Positions 7,908 to 16,967 of a DNA stretch of 64,000 bases are shown here, one piece after another. Made by a program: the position numbers and the translations under genes. The DNA comes from Sodaliphilus pleomorphus (GTDB taxonomy: Bacteria; Bacteroidota; Bacteroidia; Bacteroidales; Muribaculaceae). Position 1 is the first letter of the stretch, and each line of letters begins with the position of its first letter. Location: positions 3,276,671-3,340,670 of the forward strand of contig NZ_CP045696.1 in assembly GCF_009676955.1 (NCBI RefSeq), in the 5' to 3' direction. Below the pieces are notes generated by a model, which was not told the origin of the DNA, ran no database searches, and saw only the letters and a program-made list of their open reading frames with translations.

Positions 7908-8465
7908 TTAGTTAATGTCATCATCGAGCAAAGGCTTTTCCTCATTCTTCTTGTAGAGGGCAGCCAGCAACCCGATAAAATATGAAATGTTGTTGATAGC
8001 AGTCTGCGTGGCATTGCCTATTTTTTTGCCTTGCAACTTGAGCATGAGCACCCCGTAGAGAGCATTGAAGCAGGTCTCGAGTTCACCCACGCGTTGGGCT
8101 TCGGGGGTTTTTGCCCGCAATTCCACAATGAAGGGCAGTGTTTGATAGTACTGTGCTGCATATTGTGGATATTTGGGCGACTTGAGCAATTGAAGGTGCA
8201 GGTCGGTAAGAGTGATGAGCACGTTTTTGTTGATTTGGAGGTGTCCCTTCTCTTTCACGTGCTCAAGCTCCATCATCTTTATCAAGTTCTCATACCAGTC
8301 TTTAATCTTTGCCTTTGTTTCGTCGTCGACCTGGAATCGCGAAATGATGTTTTTGTCGATTTCGTCGATGTCAAAGTGATAGGCACGTATCGTGTCTTCC
8401 ACCTGCCACATGTACAGCAAGTACTCGGCAATGTTTTCTTTTCTTTTTGCTTGAGCTATAATCAT
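7908..8465 (-). CDS. DUF4924 family protein
   Basis: A 185-residue soluble, mainly helical protein without signal peptide or membrane segment. It matches the Bacteroidales family DUF4924 (opening IIAQAKRKENIAEYLLYMWQ, late NNISYFIGLLAALYK). Its function is unknown. In Bacteroidales it commonly precedes rfbD and prfC, as here, with gaps of 12 and 24 bases. Conserved context suggests a cytoplasmic housekeeping role, but nothing in the sequence points to an activity. Confidence 0.85.
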   Translation of the reverse strand: MIIAQAKRKENIAEYLLYMWQVEDTIRAYHFDIDEIDKNIISRFQVDDETKAKIKDWYENLIKMMELEHVKEKGHLQINKNVLITLTDLHLQLLKSPKYPQYAAQYYQTLPFIVELRAKTPEAQRVGELETCFNALYGVLMLKLQGKKIGNATQTAINNISYFIGLLAALYKKNEEKPLLDDDIN

Positions 8466-8498
8466 TGGTTACTGATGATGATTGAACGATTGGATCGT

Positions 8499-9200
8499 TT
8501 AACCAAATTTGCTTATTTGGCGCAGTTCAGGCTCATTGATGATCTTGATGCGGCGGCCGTCGACAGTGATGATTTTCTTTTGGGCAAATGTCGACAGGGT
8601 GCGTATGGCATTGCTTGTTGTCATGTTCGACAGGTTGGCCAGGTCTTCTCGAGCCATGTAAATCTTGAGCGTCTCGCCGTCGTCTTCGTAGCCGTAGTTG
8701 TCGATGAGCACCGTGAGTGCCTCGGCAAGACGGCCGCGTATGTGCTTTTGGGTGAGGTTCACTATACGTGTGTCGGAGCCGCCCAGGTGCTTCGACAGCT
8801 CATGAATGAAAAACCATGCCAGTCCCGTGTTGCTGTCGATGATTTCCTTCACGACCTGCATGGGAATGGTACCCACAGTAGATGGTTCAAATGCTGCGGC
8901 GCTCGACACATAGGGCTCCTCGGCAAAGTAAGCGCGATAGCCAAAATATTGTATGGGGCGGTAAAGACGCAATATCTGCTGGCGTCCGCCTATGCCGTCT
9001 TTGAAGAGCTTGACCTTGCCTTTAAGCAAGCACCACAAGTAGATGGGTTCGTCTTTTTCGGCATATATGATTTGATTTTTACTGAATGTGTGTACGTTGA
9101 AATTGTTTGCGACAATGTGTTTCTCCTCGGGGGTGAGAATCGTCCATATTGCAGCCAAATCCTCGTTTACAATTTTTTCGAGCGTGCTTTTTTTGATCAT
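8499..9200 (-). CDS. Crp/Fnr-family transcription regulator
   Basis: A 233-residue protein with an N-terminal cyclic-nucleotide-binding-type beta-barrel (about 30-130), a dimerisation helix and a C-terminal helix-turn-helix (MAREDLANLSNMTTSNAIRTL). The barrel lacks the usual R-x4-S/T cAMP-contact motif, reading YRAYFAEEPYVSSA in that region, and there are no clustered cysteines for an FNR-type Fe-S centre, so the ligand is unknown. It is the first gene of the minus-strand unit crp-DUF4924-rfbD-prfC, 33 bases before DUF4924, and has a consensus promoter at 9229-9260. Confidence 0.9.
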   Translation of the reverse strand: MIKKSTLEKIVNEDLAAIWTILTPEEKHIVANNFNVHTFSKNQIIYAEKDEPIYLWCLLKGKVKLFKDGIGGRQQILRLYRPIQYFGYRAYFAEEPYVSSAAAFEPSTVGTIPMQVVKEIIDSNTGLAWFFIHELSKHLGGSDTRIVNLTQKHIRGRLAEALTVLIDNYGYEDDGETLKIYMAREDLANLSNMTTSNAIRTLSTFAQKKIITVDGRRIKIINEPELRQISKFG

Positions 9201-9228
9201 CTGCTACATAACATTGTTATTAAACATG

Positions 9229-9260
9229 CAAAAGTAGTTAATTATTTGGAATTCAGCAAC
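9229..9260 (-). promoter_or_regulatory. Promoter of the Crp-family gene
   Basis: On the minus strand GTTG (9260-9257) and TACTTTTG (9236-9229) are 20 bp apart. The predicted leader to the ATG at 9200 is about 20 nt. Confidence 0.65.
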
Positions 9261-9307
9261 AGTTAATTCATCCTATTTTCCCTGTTACCCTCGTCGTATT
9301 ATAAAAA

Positions 9308-9336
9308 TGGGTCGTGGACATTGCTGCCACGACCCA
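9308..9336 (-). terminator. Terminator of the amidase gene
   Basis: A perfect 10-bp stem (9308-9317 with 9327-9336) has a 9-nt loop and a short T tract on the minus strand. It begins 28 bases beyond the amidase stop codon. Confidence 0.7.
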
Positions 9337-9364
9337 AATAAAAGTATGGAATCTTTATTTAAGA

Positions 9365-12300
9365 CTATTTCATTACTTTCTTCACGCTCTTGGTGCCATC
9401 GGTGTAGTTGGTGATCACGATGTTCACACCCTCAAATGGCTTATTGCTTATCATGCCGGCTGCGTTCACATATTGCACATTCTTCACAGTCTTGGCGGCA
9501 GTCACGTCGTTGACGCCGGTATTGACGGTGTTGATGAGATAGTAGCGCTGAGCAGCAGGTGTAGCAACGACCTGGGCATCCTTAGGCATTGTGAAGCCGT
9601 AGCTCTGGTAGCGGTTGGCCACATAGAGGTTGCCGGCGTAGTCAAATGCCATCTGGTTGAGGATGTTCTGACCGCGAGCATCGGCAGGATAGGTAATCAC
9701 ATAGTCGAGAGCAAGTGCAGGCTTGTTGCCAGTCCAAGTGATGTTGTACACATTGATGTTGGGCTTGCCAGTGCACACAGCAAGTTTAGAGCGGTCGGCG
9801 CTCATCACGAGACCAGCGCCCCAGCTGCCATCTTGCGTGTCGGCATCAAGATTGCCGCTGTTGAAGAGCACATTGTCGTCGTAGTCGGCATAGACAAATG
9901 AAGGAACGTTGACGCCGTTGTTGCCCGAGCCACGCACTTGGGCCACCCACATGCCGAGAGAGTCGGCATAGATGTTGACATTGGTGTTGGCCATGAGCTT
10001 CGAAACGGTTGGGAAGGTCTTGCTTGGAGCTGCGTTCCAAGTGCTGTCGGTACCCACGTTGTAGAGGCAGAGCGTCTGTCCATTGTTGCCAGTGGGGTAG
10101 TCCTCGACGAAGGTGACAAGCTTGGTGTCGTTGCCCGTGCCGAAGAAGGAAGCACCAGTGGTGCCGCCGCCCACTACAACATCGCCATTCAAGATGCGAC
10201 CCGAGCTCTCGGTAGTGCCATTAAAGAAGTTGTAGACGCCATCGCGAGTCACAGGGTTGAAGCCCCACAGTCCGGCGTGAGCATCGCTCCAGTCGGCCGA
10301 ATAAACATGGCTGTTGGCAGGATCTACAGCCAGACGGAATGGCGAAGCCGTGTTGCTGTTCCACACATCGGTGATGTAAGGTGTAGTGCTCATCGGGGTG
10401 CCGTCGGGGGCATAGAAGTAGATGCCCTTGGTTCCGTAAGGATCAGAGATGTAGATGTTGCCAAATTGCTGGCTCTCGGGGTTGAGGTCGATGGCCACGC
10501 CACGAGCCGTATTGTTGGTCGAGGTGAAGAAGGTCTTCACTGTGGGGATAGCCTTGTTTTGAACATCTACGTTCCAGTTGTATTTCACATTCAGCGCAAG
10601 TTGCGACTTGTCGACTGTGCAAGTGTAGGTGCCTTTCTCCTGGCTGCCCATCGGGATAGTGATGGGTTGCTCGTCGGCATTGGCAGGAGTGAGCACAATG
10701 TTCACATCGCTCGAGGCATCGGTCAGGCTGTAAGTGAGCTTATAGCTGTCGTTGCTCTCGGTCGAAGACAGCGCGTAGGCAAACACACCCTTGGCGAGAG
10801 GCTGCTCAACATCGCTGGTTGAGAAGGAATACATCGTGGTGTCGGCAAACAGGTAGAGGTTGATATCCTCGCCCTTGACAGCAGCACCCGAGGCTACAAC
10901 GGGCAGTGTTGCTGCATTGGCTGCTGCGATGGTTGCAGTGCCCAGCAGAGTGGCCTTGTCGAGGCCGCCGTCCACATTGTAGAGTTTCAGGCCAATCACA
11001 TTGTTGCCGTCAACGGCAGGAGTCACCATGAGTGCATGCTTGGCATACTTGAAGAATTGAATGCCTGTAGCAGCCTTGCCCACAGTGGTGTCGTTGAGGA
11101 TTGAGTTGATGGTGCTGTTGGTGTTGTTGGTAGCAGCAGGAGTGAACTCTTGTGGCAGGCAGCTCTCGCCGTCGATCACAAAGTTGCCGTCGTTGTAGGG
11201 CGAAACCACCAGTTGCTTGTTCACACCGTTCTTGATGGTGCTGAAGTTGCCGTTGGTGATGGTGTTCTCGGTGAATACCGTGCTGGTAATCACATTGTCG
11301 TTGATCGAGACCACGAGCATGCGGCTACCTGTAGATGTGCCGGTAGTGGTGCCCGTGGTGATGAGCTTGCAGTCGTCGGCCGGGCCGCTCACGCCGAGGC
11401 CACGTCCCATGATTGCACGATAGAAGTTGGTCGAGCTCTGCGTAGTTTGCCACAGTGCGGGGTCGGCGTCGAGCGATGCCCACTTGTAGAAACGCACGGT
11501 GCCACGCTTGTAACCTGCGTCGACCTGTGCATCAGAGTACTGGCAGAGCACACTGTTCACGCCCACGAGTTGGCCGTCGGCAGTGAAGGCAATGTCGTTG
11601 AGAGCGCTGTAGTCGCCAGCATTCTCGGCATCGACTGCTGTGATGCCCTGGGTGCTGAGCTCCTTCACAACACTCTTGGTAGTGTTGTTGACCAGGTACA
11701 GGTGAGGCGTGGTGCCCTCGTTGGTGAGAATCACTGTCGAGTCGCCACGCACGATTGCGCGTTTCACAGTACCCGCCATCTTCAGGTTGCCGCTCTTGGC
11801 TTCGCCAAACTTGAAGCTGTCGGGGAGCTTGAGATAGGCAGGTTGCACGGGGTCGGGATAGTTCTCATAGGTAACTGTGGGAGGTACGTAGGACTGTGAC
11901 TCAAGATACAGCTTAGCATAGGTGGTAGCGTTGGCCGTGACAGTGTAGTCGCCCATACTTGTAGCAACGAGGTCCTTGTACTCGTCGTTGACTGTCGACT
12001 CGGTGTAGGTGCCTTGCTCCTTGTAGCCACTTGCAGTTGCACGCAGGGTGTAGGTGCCAGGCTCGAGGTTTTCAAACACGAAGATGCCGTTGTAGAGTGT
12101 GTCTACATCGTAGGTCTTCACTGCAGTGCTGCCCTTGTAGAGGGTGACTTTTGCACCGTTGATAGGCAGCCACTGGTCGTTGGTGTTGGGTGCATAGTGG
12201 AAGAGGCTGTTCACGATCTTCTCGTGCAGGTCTTTCACTGTGCCCATGATATAGCCGGTCGTCTCGCCTTTGAGACCGAAATAAGCAGCCACACCGCGAG

Positions 12301-13090
12301 CTGTGCGTATGCCTTCCTGACCGCAGTAGTCCTTGTTGAGGGCACGGTGGCGTGCTGGCTGATAGGTGTGGAAGTAGCCTTCCATCAGGAAGCCTGGAGT
12401 GCCATGGCGCAATACGCCCAGGTAGCCACGGAAGGTGCCTTTGCTGGTTGTAGTCGTGTAGGAGCTGCCGTAGAAGGAGATGTCGCCGCGCACGTTGGAG
12501 CTGGTGCGGCTGTAATAGCTCTGCGGGTCAAGCTCGTCCATGTAGTGAGGGCCCCAGGTGCTCAAGCACATGTTGCGGCTTCCGGCTACCGAGTCGCCAT
12601 TCTCGCCATCGCTGCCGCGATACAGGAACAGGGGATAGTTGGTTGTGGTGCCATCGCTGGCAGCGTTGGAGTGAATTGAAACAAAGATGTCCATGTTGTT
12701 GGCATCAACCTCGCGGCATATTGCCGAGAGCGGACGGTTGTAGATTTCATCGGGATCGTAATTGTCCTTTGTATAGGGGTACGGGCCGTTTTGCACACGC
12801 GAGTACATGATGTTTTCATGCTTCACGCCCATGTTTTCAAGGGCCTTGCCCATGCGCAGGATTTTCCACAAGTTGGTGTTGGACTCGTAGAAACCGCAAG
12901 TGTCGGGCATGCCTGTCTCGGGCAGGTTGGGATAGGGGATGGTAGCCATCGGGCGGTCGTTAGGACCCCAGCTGCCATGGCCTGGATTGAGGTAAACGCG
13001 CAGTTCGTCGGCAGTCTTAGCCTGCATTGCGCCAGCTGCAATGATTGCAGCCGAAATGAGTAAAATAAATTTCTTCATAGCTGTAATCAT
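9365..13090 (-). CDS. Large exported zinc N-acetylmuramoyl-L-alanine amidase with propeller and sorting tail
   Basis: A 1241-residue protein. A signal peptide (from the second ATG, MKKFILLISAAIIAAGAMQA) leads to an Amidase_3-type catalytic domain (about 30-275) with the zinc and catalytic set H38, E69, H140 and E237. Such enzymes cut the MurNAc-L-Ala bond of peptidoglycan. A carboxypeptidase-regulatory-like beta-sandwich follows (about 278-395), then a long repeat-rich region that looks like beta-propeller blades. The last roughly 35 residues (YVNAAGM, then GVNIVITNYTDG) resemble a type IX-like sorting tail. The ATG at 13090 overlaps the previous stop as ATGA; an ATG at 13078 gives the tighter signal peptide and may be the true start. 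The length far exceeds ordinary amidases (200-450). The amidase assignment is firm, the remainder moderate. Confidence 0.85.
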   Translation of the reverse strand: MITAMKKFILLISAAIIAAGAMQAKTADELRVYLNPGHGSWGPNDRPMATIPYPNLPETGMPDTCGFYESNTNLWKILRMGKALENMGVKHENIMYSRVQNGPYPYTKDNYDPDEIYNRPLSAICREVDANNMDIFVSIHSNAASDGTTTNYPLFLYRGSDGENGDSVAGSRNMCLSTWGPHYMDELDPQSYYSRTSSNVRGDISFYGSSYTTTTSKGTFRGYLGVLRHGTPGFLMEGYFHTYQPARHRALNKDYCGQEGIRTARGVAAYFGLKGETTGYIMGTVKDLHEKIVNSLFHYAPNTNDQWLPINGAKVTLYKGSTAVKTYDVDTLYNGIFVFENLEPGTYTLRATASGYKEQGTYTESTVNDEYKDLVATSMGDYTVTANATTYAKLYLESQSYVPPTVTYENYPDPVQPAYLKLPDSFKFGEAKSGNLKMAGTVKRAIVRGDSTVILTNEGTTPHLYLVNNTTKSVVKELSTQGITAVDAENAGDYSALNDIAFTADGQLVGVNSVLCQYSDAQVDAGYKRGTVRFYKWASLDADPALWQTTQSSTNFYRAIMGRGLGVSGPADDCKLITTGTTTGTSTGSRMLVVSINDNVITSTVFTENTITNGNFSTIKNGVNKQLVVSPYNDGNFVIDGESCLPQEFTPAATNNTNSTINSILNDTTVGKAATGIQFFKYAKHALMVTPAVDGNNVIGLKLYNVDGGLDKATLLGTATIAAANAATLPVVASGAAVKGEDINLYLFADTTMYSFSTSDVEQPLAKGVFAYALSSTESNDSYKLTYSLTDASSDVNIVLTPANADEQPITIPMGSQEKGTYTCTVDKSQLALNVKYNWNVDVQNKAIPTVKTFFTSTNNTARGVAIDLNPESQQFGNIYISDPYGTKGIYFYAPDGTPMSTTPYITDVWNSNTASPFRLAVDPANSHVYSADWSDAHAGLWGFNPVTRDGVYNFFNGTTESSGRILNGDVVVGGGTTGASFFGTGNDTKLVTFVEDYPTGNNGQTLCLYNVGTDSTWNAAPSKTFPTVSKLMANTNVNIYADSLGMWVAQVRGSGNNGVNVPSFVYADYDDNVLFNSGNLDADTQDGSWGAGLVMSADRSKLAVCTGKPNINVYNITWTGNKPALALDYVITYPADARGQNILNQMAFDYAGNLYVANRYQSYGFTMPKDAQVVATPAAQRYYLINTVNTGVNDVTAAKTVKNVQYVNAAGMISNKPFEGVNIVITNYTDGTKSVKKVMK

Positions 13091-13995
13091 TTAGTAACAT
13101 TGATAATATAAGCTTCGCCTGCAGGTGTTGAGAAGGCAATTTTGCCCGATGCAGGAGAAACCTCGGGATACATGGCGATTTGCGACCCATCGGTGAGGGT
13201 CTGCTTGTTGCCATTGAGGTCGGCAGCCACGATAGTAGAAGCATATACTGCTTCGCCGTCGTCATAGTCCATCATGCCCACGATGGTGTTGTTGTCCCAC
13301 CACTTGGGAGCACGCATGTTGCCAATTTTCTTTAAGCCAGTGCCGTCGATGTTGCACACATAGGTGCCGTGGCCCATGACAAAGTAAAGTGCCTTGGAGC
13401 CATCGGGAGAAACCGACTCCCAGATGTAGCTTTTGTCGGTGCCGTTTGGAGAGAACACGCTTGTTTTACCGTTCTTGGTAATCATGAGCTGCCTGTTGCT
13501 GATGGAAAGCACAGGGGCGCTCACGTCGGCCTTGGCAGCGTTTAGGCCTTTGGCCCGTATTTTGCCCTTGTTGACAAATGCTGCTGTAGCCCCCTCGACA
13601 GCAACGCCTTGAAGGTTGCGTGTGGGAGCTAAAAGCTGCTGGCTCGAGCCTGTGCTCACATTGGTTGCCTGCAATGCCACGTGACGAAGGTGGTCGGCAG
13701 TGAACGTGGCCTCGCGGTAAACTACCGTCTGGCCGTCTTGAGAGATTTTTACATCATAACCCGCGCTTTGAGCATTGCTCAGCGTGGTCGTTGCATTTGT
13801 GCGAAGATCAAATTTAGCCAACCCTTTGTTGGTGCAATCGGTCAGGAGCAGGTAGTCGCCCTGCGGACTGATTGCAGCCACCTTGGCGTTGGAGTTCATC
13901 GGGATATTGACCTTGTCGATCGACCCCACGGTAAACACCTGCGCCATGCAGCTAAACGATGCACATAATGCCAATGTTAAGAAAACATTTTTCAT
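13087..13995 (-). CDS. Exported TolB/PD40-like beta-propeller protein
   Basis: A 302-residue exported protein with signal peptide MKNVFLTLALCASFSCMA, cleaved before Q. The mature part has repeated beta-propeller motifs such as ISPQGDYLLL, ISQDGQTVVY, VSPDGSKALY and VSPASGKIAF, as in TolB-like PD40 repeats. No catalytic residues are evident, so binding or scaffolding is likely. The ATG at 13995 starts the signal peptide; one at 14007 adds MLFF. Its stop codon overlaps the amidase start, so the two are probably translated together and may act as a pair on the cell wall. The 239 bases upstream show no convincing promoter. Confidence 0.75.
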   Translation of the reverse strand: MKNVFLTLALCASFSCMAQVFTVGSIDKVNIPMNSNAKVAAISPQGDYLLLTDCTNKGLAKFDLRTNATTTLSNAQSAGYDVKISQDGQTVVYREATFTADHLRHVALQATNVSTGSSQQLLAPTRNLQGVAVEGATAAFVNKGKIRAKGLNAAKADVSAPVLSISNRQLMITKNGKTSVFSPNGTDKSYIWESVSPDGSKALYFVMGHGTYVCNIDGTGLKKIGNMRAPKWWDNNTIVGMMDYDDGEAVYASTIVAADLNGNKQTLTDGSQIAMYPEVSPASGKIAFSTPAGEAYIINVTK

Positions 13996-14183
13996 AAAAA
14001 AAAGCATCTGTTTAAGTTATACAATAAGATAATTTGATAGGTTAATATTATTATGTTTTACTAATAAAAAGTCTCAGTTAATGGATGTCTTTTTTCTCAT
14101 GTAAAATTAGGAATAATAAAGTTGCCACGCAATTGATTTTAATTGTTTTGATTAAAATTTTACAATATTTAAGGCAATGTTGC

Positions 14184-14217
14184 AAAAAAATCTCGGCAGT
14201 GATTGGCTACCGAGATT
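14184..14217 (-). terminator. Terminator of prs
   Basis: An 8-bp stem (14189-14196 with 14210-14217) with a 13-nt loop is followed on the minus strand by a run of T residues. It lies 30 bases beyond the prs stop codon. Confidence 0.75.
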
Positions 14218-14246
14218 AGTGGGGTTATAAATAGATGATGGCTATA

Positions 14247-15191
14247 TTATATCAAGTATTGAGAGCTTATCGACTTGTTGTCGTGCACGCGCTGGATGGT
14301 GTCGCCAAACAGGCTTGCTATGCTCAGCACTTTTGCCTTTGGGCACTTTGTGGTGTCAAATGGAATAGAGTTGGTGAAGATTACCTCCTCAAGGGCGCTG
14401 TCCATTACCCGGCTGGCTGCAGGGCCGCTCATGATGGCATGCGAAGCCAGCGCCCTCACCGAGCGTGCACCGCCTTCTTTCATCAGATTGGCAGCCTTGC
14501 ATATCGTGCCTGCTGTGTCGATCATGTCGTCGACGAGCACCACGTCTTTGTCTTTTACATCACCTATGATGGTCATGTTGGCAACTACGTTGGCCTTGGC
14601 ACGCTGCTTGTGGCACAGTACGAGCGGGCAGTCGAAATACTTGGCATAATTGTTGGCACGCTTGGCACCGCCCACGTCGGGAGAGGCAATCACCAGGTTG
14701 TCGAGTTTCAGCGACTGCACATAGGGCATGAGCACCGACGAGGCATAGAGGTGATCGACAGGCACATTGAAGAAACCTTGGATTTGGTCGGCATGGAGGT
14801 CCATCGTGATCAAGCGGTCGATGCCGGCTGTGCTCAGCAGGTCGGCTACGAGTTTAGCGCCTATCGACACACGGGGCTTGTCCTTGCGGTCTTGACGGGC
14901 CCAGCCGAAGTAGGGGATTACTGCAATCACGGTTTTGGCCGAAGCTCGCTTGGCGGCATCGATCATGAGCAAGAGTTCCATAAGGTTGTCGCTGTTGGGG
15001 AACGTGGATTGAACGATATAAACCTCGTTGCCACGTATCGACTCCTCGAAGGAAACCTCAAATTCGCCATCAGAGAAATGCTGAATGTTCATTTTGCCAA
15101 TCTCAATGCCAAGGTGCTGACACATCTCGTCGGCCAAATAGTGCGATTTTGTACCAGAAAAGATTTTGAATGGTTGCGTTGAATTACTCAT
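14247..15191 (-). CDS. prs: Ribose-phosphate pyrophosphokinase
   Basis: A 314-residue PRPP synthetase that transfers pyrophosphate from ATP to ribose-5-phosphate, feeding purine, pyrimidine, histidine and NAD synthesis. It has the PRPP-binding loop DVVLVDDMIDTAGTI, the divalent-metal region DLHADQIQGFF and the flexible-loop region YFGWARQDRKDK. The length is that of the bacterial class I enzyme. It is a single-gene unit with a hairpin terminator and a TAAATTTG element upstream. Confidence 0.97.
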   Translation of the reverse strand: MSNSTQPFKIFSGTKSHYLADEMCQHLGIEIGKMNIQHFSDGEFEVSFEESIRGNEVYIVQSTFPNSDNLMELLLMIDAAKRASAKTVIAVIPYFGWARQDRKDKPRVSIGAKLVADLLSTAGIDRLITMDLHADQIQGFFNVPVDHLYASSVLMPYVQSLKLDNLVIASPDVGGAKRANNYAKYFDCPLVLCHKQRAKANVVANMTIIGDVKDKDVVLVDDMIDTAGTICKAANLMKEGGARSVRALASHAIMSGPAASRVMDSALEEVIFTNSIPFDTTKCPKAKVLSIASLFGDTIQRVHDNKSISSQYLI

Positions 15192-15218
15192 TATATCTTT
15201 AAGTGTTTAAAAACATTA

Positions 15219-15226
15219 CAAATTTA
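15219..15226 (-). promoter_or_regulatory. -7 element upstream of prs
   Basis: TAAATTTG on the minus strand lies about 28 bases before the prs ATG. The matching upstream position reads TTCG rather than TTTG, so only the -7 element is convincing. Confidence 0.5.
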
Positions 15227-15284
15227 CGACTTAAATGTGAGGTGAGCGAAGTAATTTAAAAATATTTTTACATTAATTTCTTTC

Positions 15285-16967
15285 TTAGTTTACCTTAAAT
15301 TTCCACAGCACTGTGCCATAGGGCTCTATGTCGAGATGAAGCTTGTCGTGGTCGGTAAAGAGCGATTTTCTCTTGTGCCTGGTGACGAGCTCGGTCATCA
15401 TGTAGGTGCCAGGCTTGATGTGCAACGTGTCGAAAGCGTGGGCAGGCACGTCGATGTCGATACTGGCCGGGCTTGGCCCGAAGTTGCAGCCTATGATGAT
15501 GCTTTCTTTTCCATAGTTACGCATGTATACGTAGTGTCGAGTTGGGTCAAGATTGCCGTAGTTCACATACATGAGGTCGAAGAGGCTGCCTTGTGCTATG
15601 GCCTTCTCGGTAGTGGCAATTTTCATTATCTTTTGATATATCTTGCGCAGCGACTTTTCGTCGGGCGACAGGTTGGCGAGTGTGCACTTTCCATTGTTGT
15701 ACCACCGTCTCACGGTGGGAATGCTGCAATAGTCGAAAATCGATGTGCGCCCGTCGTTGCCGCTGAAGCCTTGAGCTCCGGCGCCTTTCTCGCCCAGTTC
15801 CTGGCCGGCATAGAGCATGAAAGGGCATGTGGTGAGTGTGGCCGACACCACAAGGGCGGGCACGACGTGGTGGGCATTGCCTGCCTTCTGGTAGCTGGCT
15901 ATGCGCTGCTCGTCGTGGTTTTCCAAGAAGTTGAGCATGTGCTCCTTCATGCCATCGACAGTTTGCCAGCACTTTGTGATCTCGCTTGCGGGCAACTGGC
16001 CGGCCAGCACGCCGCACAGGGCGTCGTAGAGTGTGACTTTGTCGTAAAGGTAGTCGAATCCACCTGTGTGTATATAGCTGTGATAGAGATTCACATCGTA
16101 GATTTCGGCAATGAAGATGATGTGGGGATATTTCTGCTTTACAGCCCCTATGGCCCACTGCCAGAATTCCACAGGCACCATGTGGGCCATGTCGCACCTG
16201 AAGCCGTCGATTCCCTTGCTGGCCCAGTACATGAGAATGTCGAGCATTTTTCTCCAAGTGCCAGGTGTGGGGACAAAGTGCTTGCTCCCGTTCCACGGGT
16301 CGACGCCGTAGTTGAGTTTCACCGTTTCATACCAGTCGCCAGCTCCCGGTGTGGCGTTGTAGCAATCGTTGCCCGTAGCCTTGGCAGGATACTCGATATA
16401 CCTGTCGGGCCCGATGCCCATGTCGACACTTGGTGCAAAGTGCTGCCCAGTGATGTAAAAGAAATTGTTGGCAGGCGAGAAAAACATGTTTTTGTTGTCG
16501 TCGGCACCCAGGTCTCGCACGCCCTTGGGTGCAGCATCGCTGTGGTATTGACGCGCAACATGGTTGGGCACAAAGTCGATAATCACGCTCATGCCAGCCT
16601 TGTGTGTGCGTTGCACCAGTTGCTCAAACTCGTTGCGGCGGTTGGTCACATCGACGGCAAGGTCGGGGTCAATATCGTAATAGTCTCTTATGGCATAGGG
16701 CGAACCCGCATTGCCTTTCACCACGTGAGGGTTGCTCGACGCGATGCCGTAGGCGCTGTAATCGGTCTTGGTGGCATGTTCGATGACTCCGGTATACCAC
16801 AAGTGGGTCACACCGAGCTCGTGAATCGATCCCAACACTTTGTCGTTGATGTCGTTGAGTTTCCCCACTCCGTTTTGGTCTATGGTGCCGTTGTAGATGT
16901 TGCGGCTGCATGTGTTGCTGAAAAGGCGGGGCAGGAGCTGATAAATGATGATTTTATTTGCGTTCAT
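15285..16967 (-). CDS. Cytoplasmic alpha-amylase-family glycoside hydrolase (GH13)
   Basis: A 560-residue GH13 enzyme without signal peptide. The barrel motifs are present: DFVPNH at 131-136, nucleophile D259 in GFRCDMAH, acid/base E288 in FIAEIYD and ENHDEQ with H351-D352. A C-terminal beta domain follows. It should act on alpha-1,4-glucans inside the cell, for example glycogen or imported maltodextrins, and may work alongside the glucanotransferase at 25793. Its ATG lies inside the end of the patatin gene (14-base overlap), so translation is probably coupled. Exact substrate and product pattern cannot be read from the sequence. Confidence 0.92.
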   Translation of the reverse strand: MNANKIIIYQLLPRLFSNTCSRNIYNGTIDQNGVGKLNDINDKVLGSIHELGVTHLWYTGVIEHATKTDYSAYGIASSNPHVVKGNAGSPYAIRDYYDIDPDLAVDVTNRRNEFEQLVQRTHKAGMSVIIDFVPNHVARQYHSDAAPKGVRDLGADDNKNMFFSPANNFFYITGQHFAPSVDMGIGPDRYIEYPAKATGNDCYNATPGAGDWYETVKLNYGVDPWNGSKHFVPTPGTWRKMLDILMYWASKGIDGFRCDMAHMVPVEFWQWAIGAVKQKYPHIIFIAEIYDVNLYHSYIHTGGFDYLYDKVTLYDALCGVLAGQLPASEITKCWQTVDGMKEHMLNFLENHDEQRIASYQKAGNAHHVVPALVVSATLTTCPFMLYAGQELGEKGAGAQGFSGNDGRTSIFDYCSIPTVRRWYNNGKCTLANLSPDEKSLRKIYQKIMKIATTEKAIAQGSLFDLMYVNYGNLDPTRHYVYMRNYGKESIIIGCNFGPSPASIDIDVPAHAFDTLHIKPGTYMMTELVTRHKRKSLFTDHDKLHLDIEPYGTVLWKFKVN

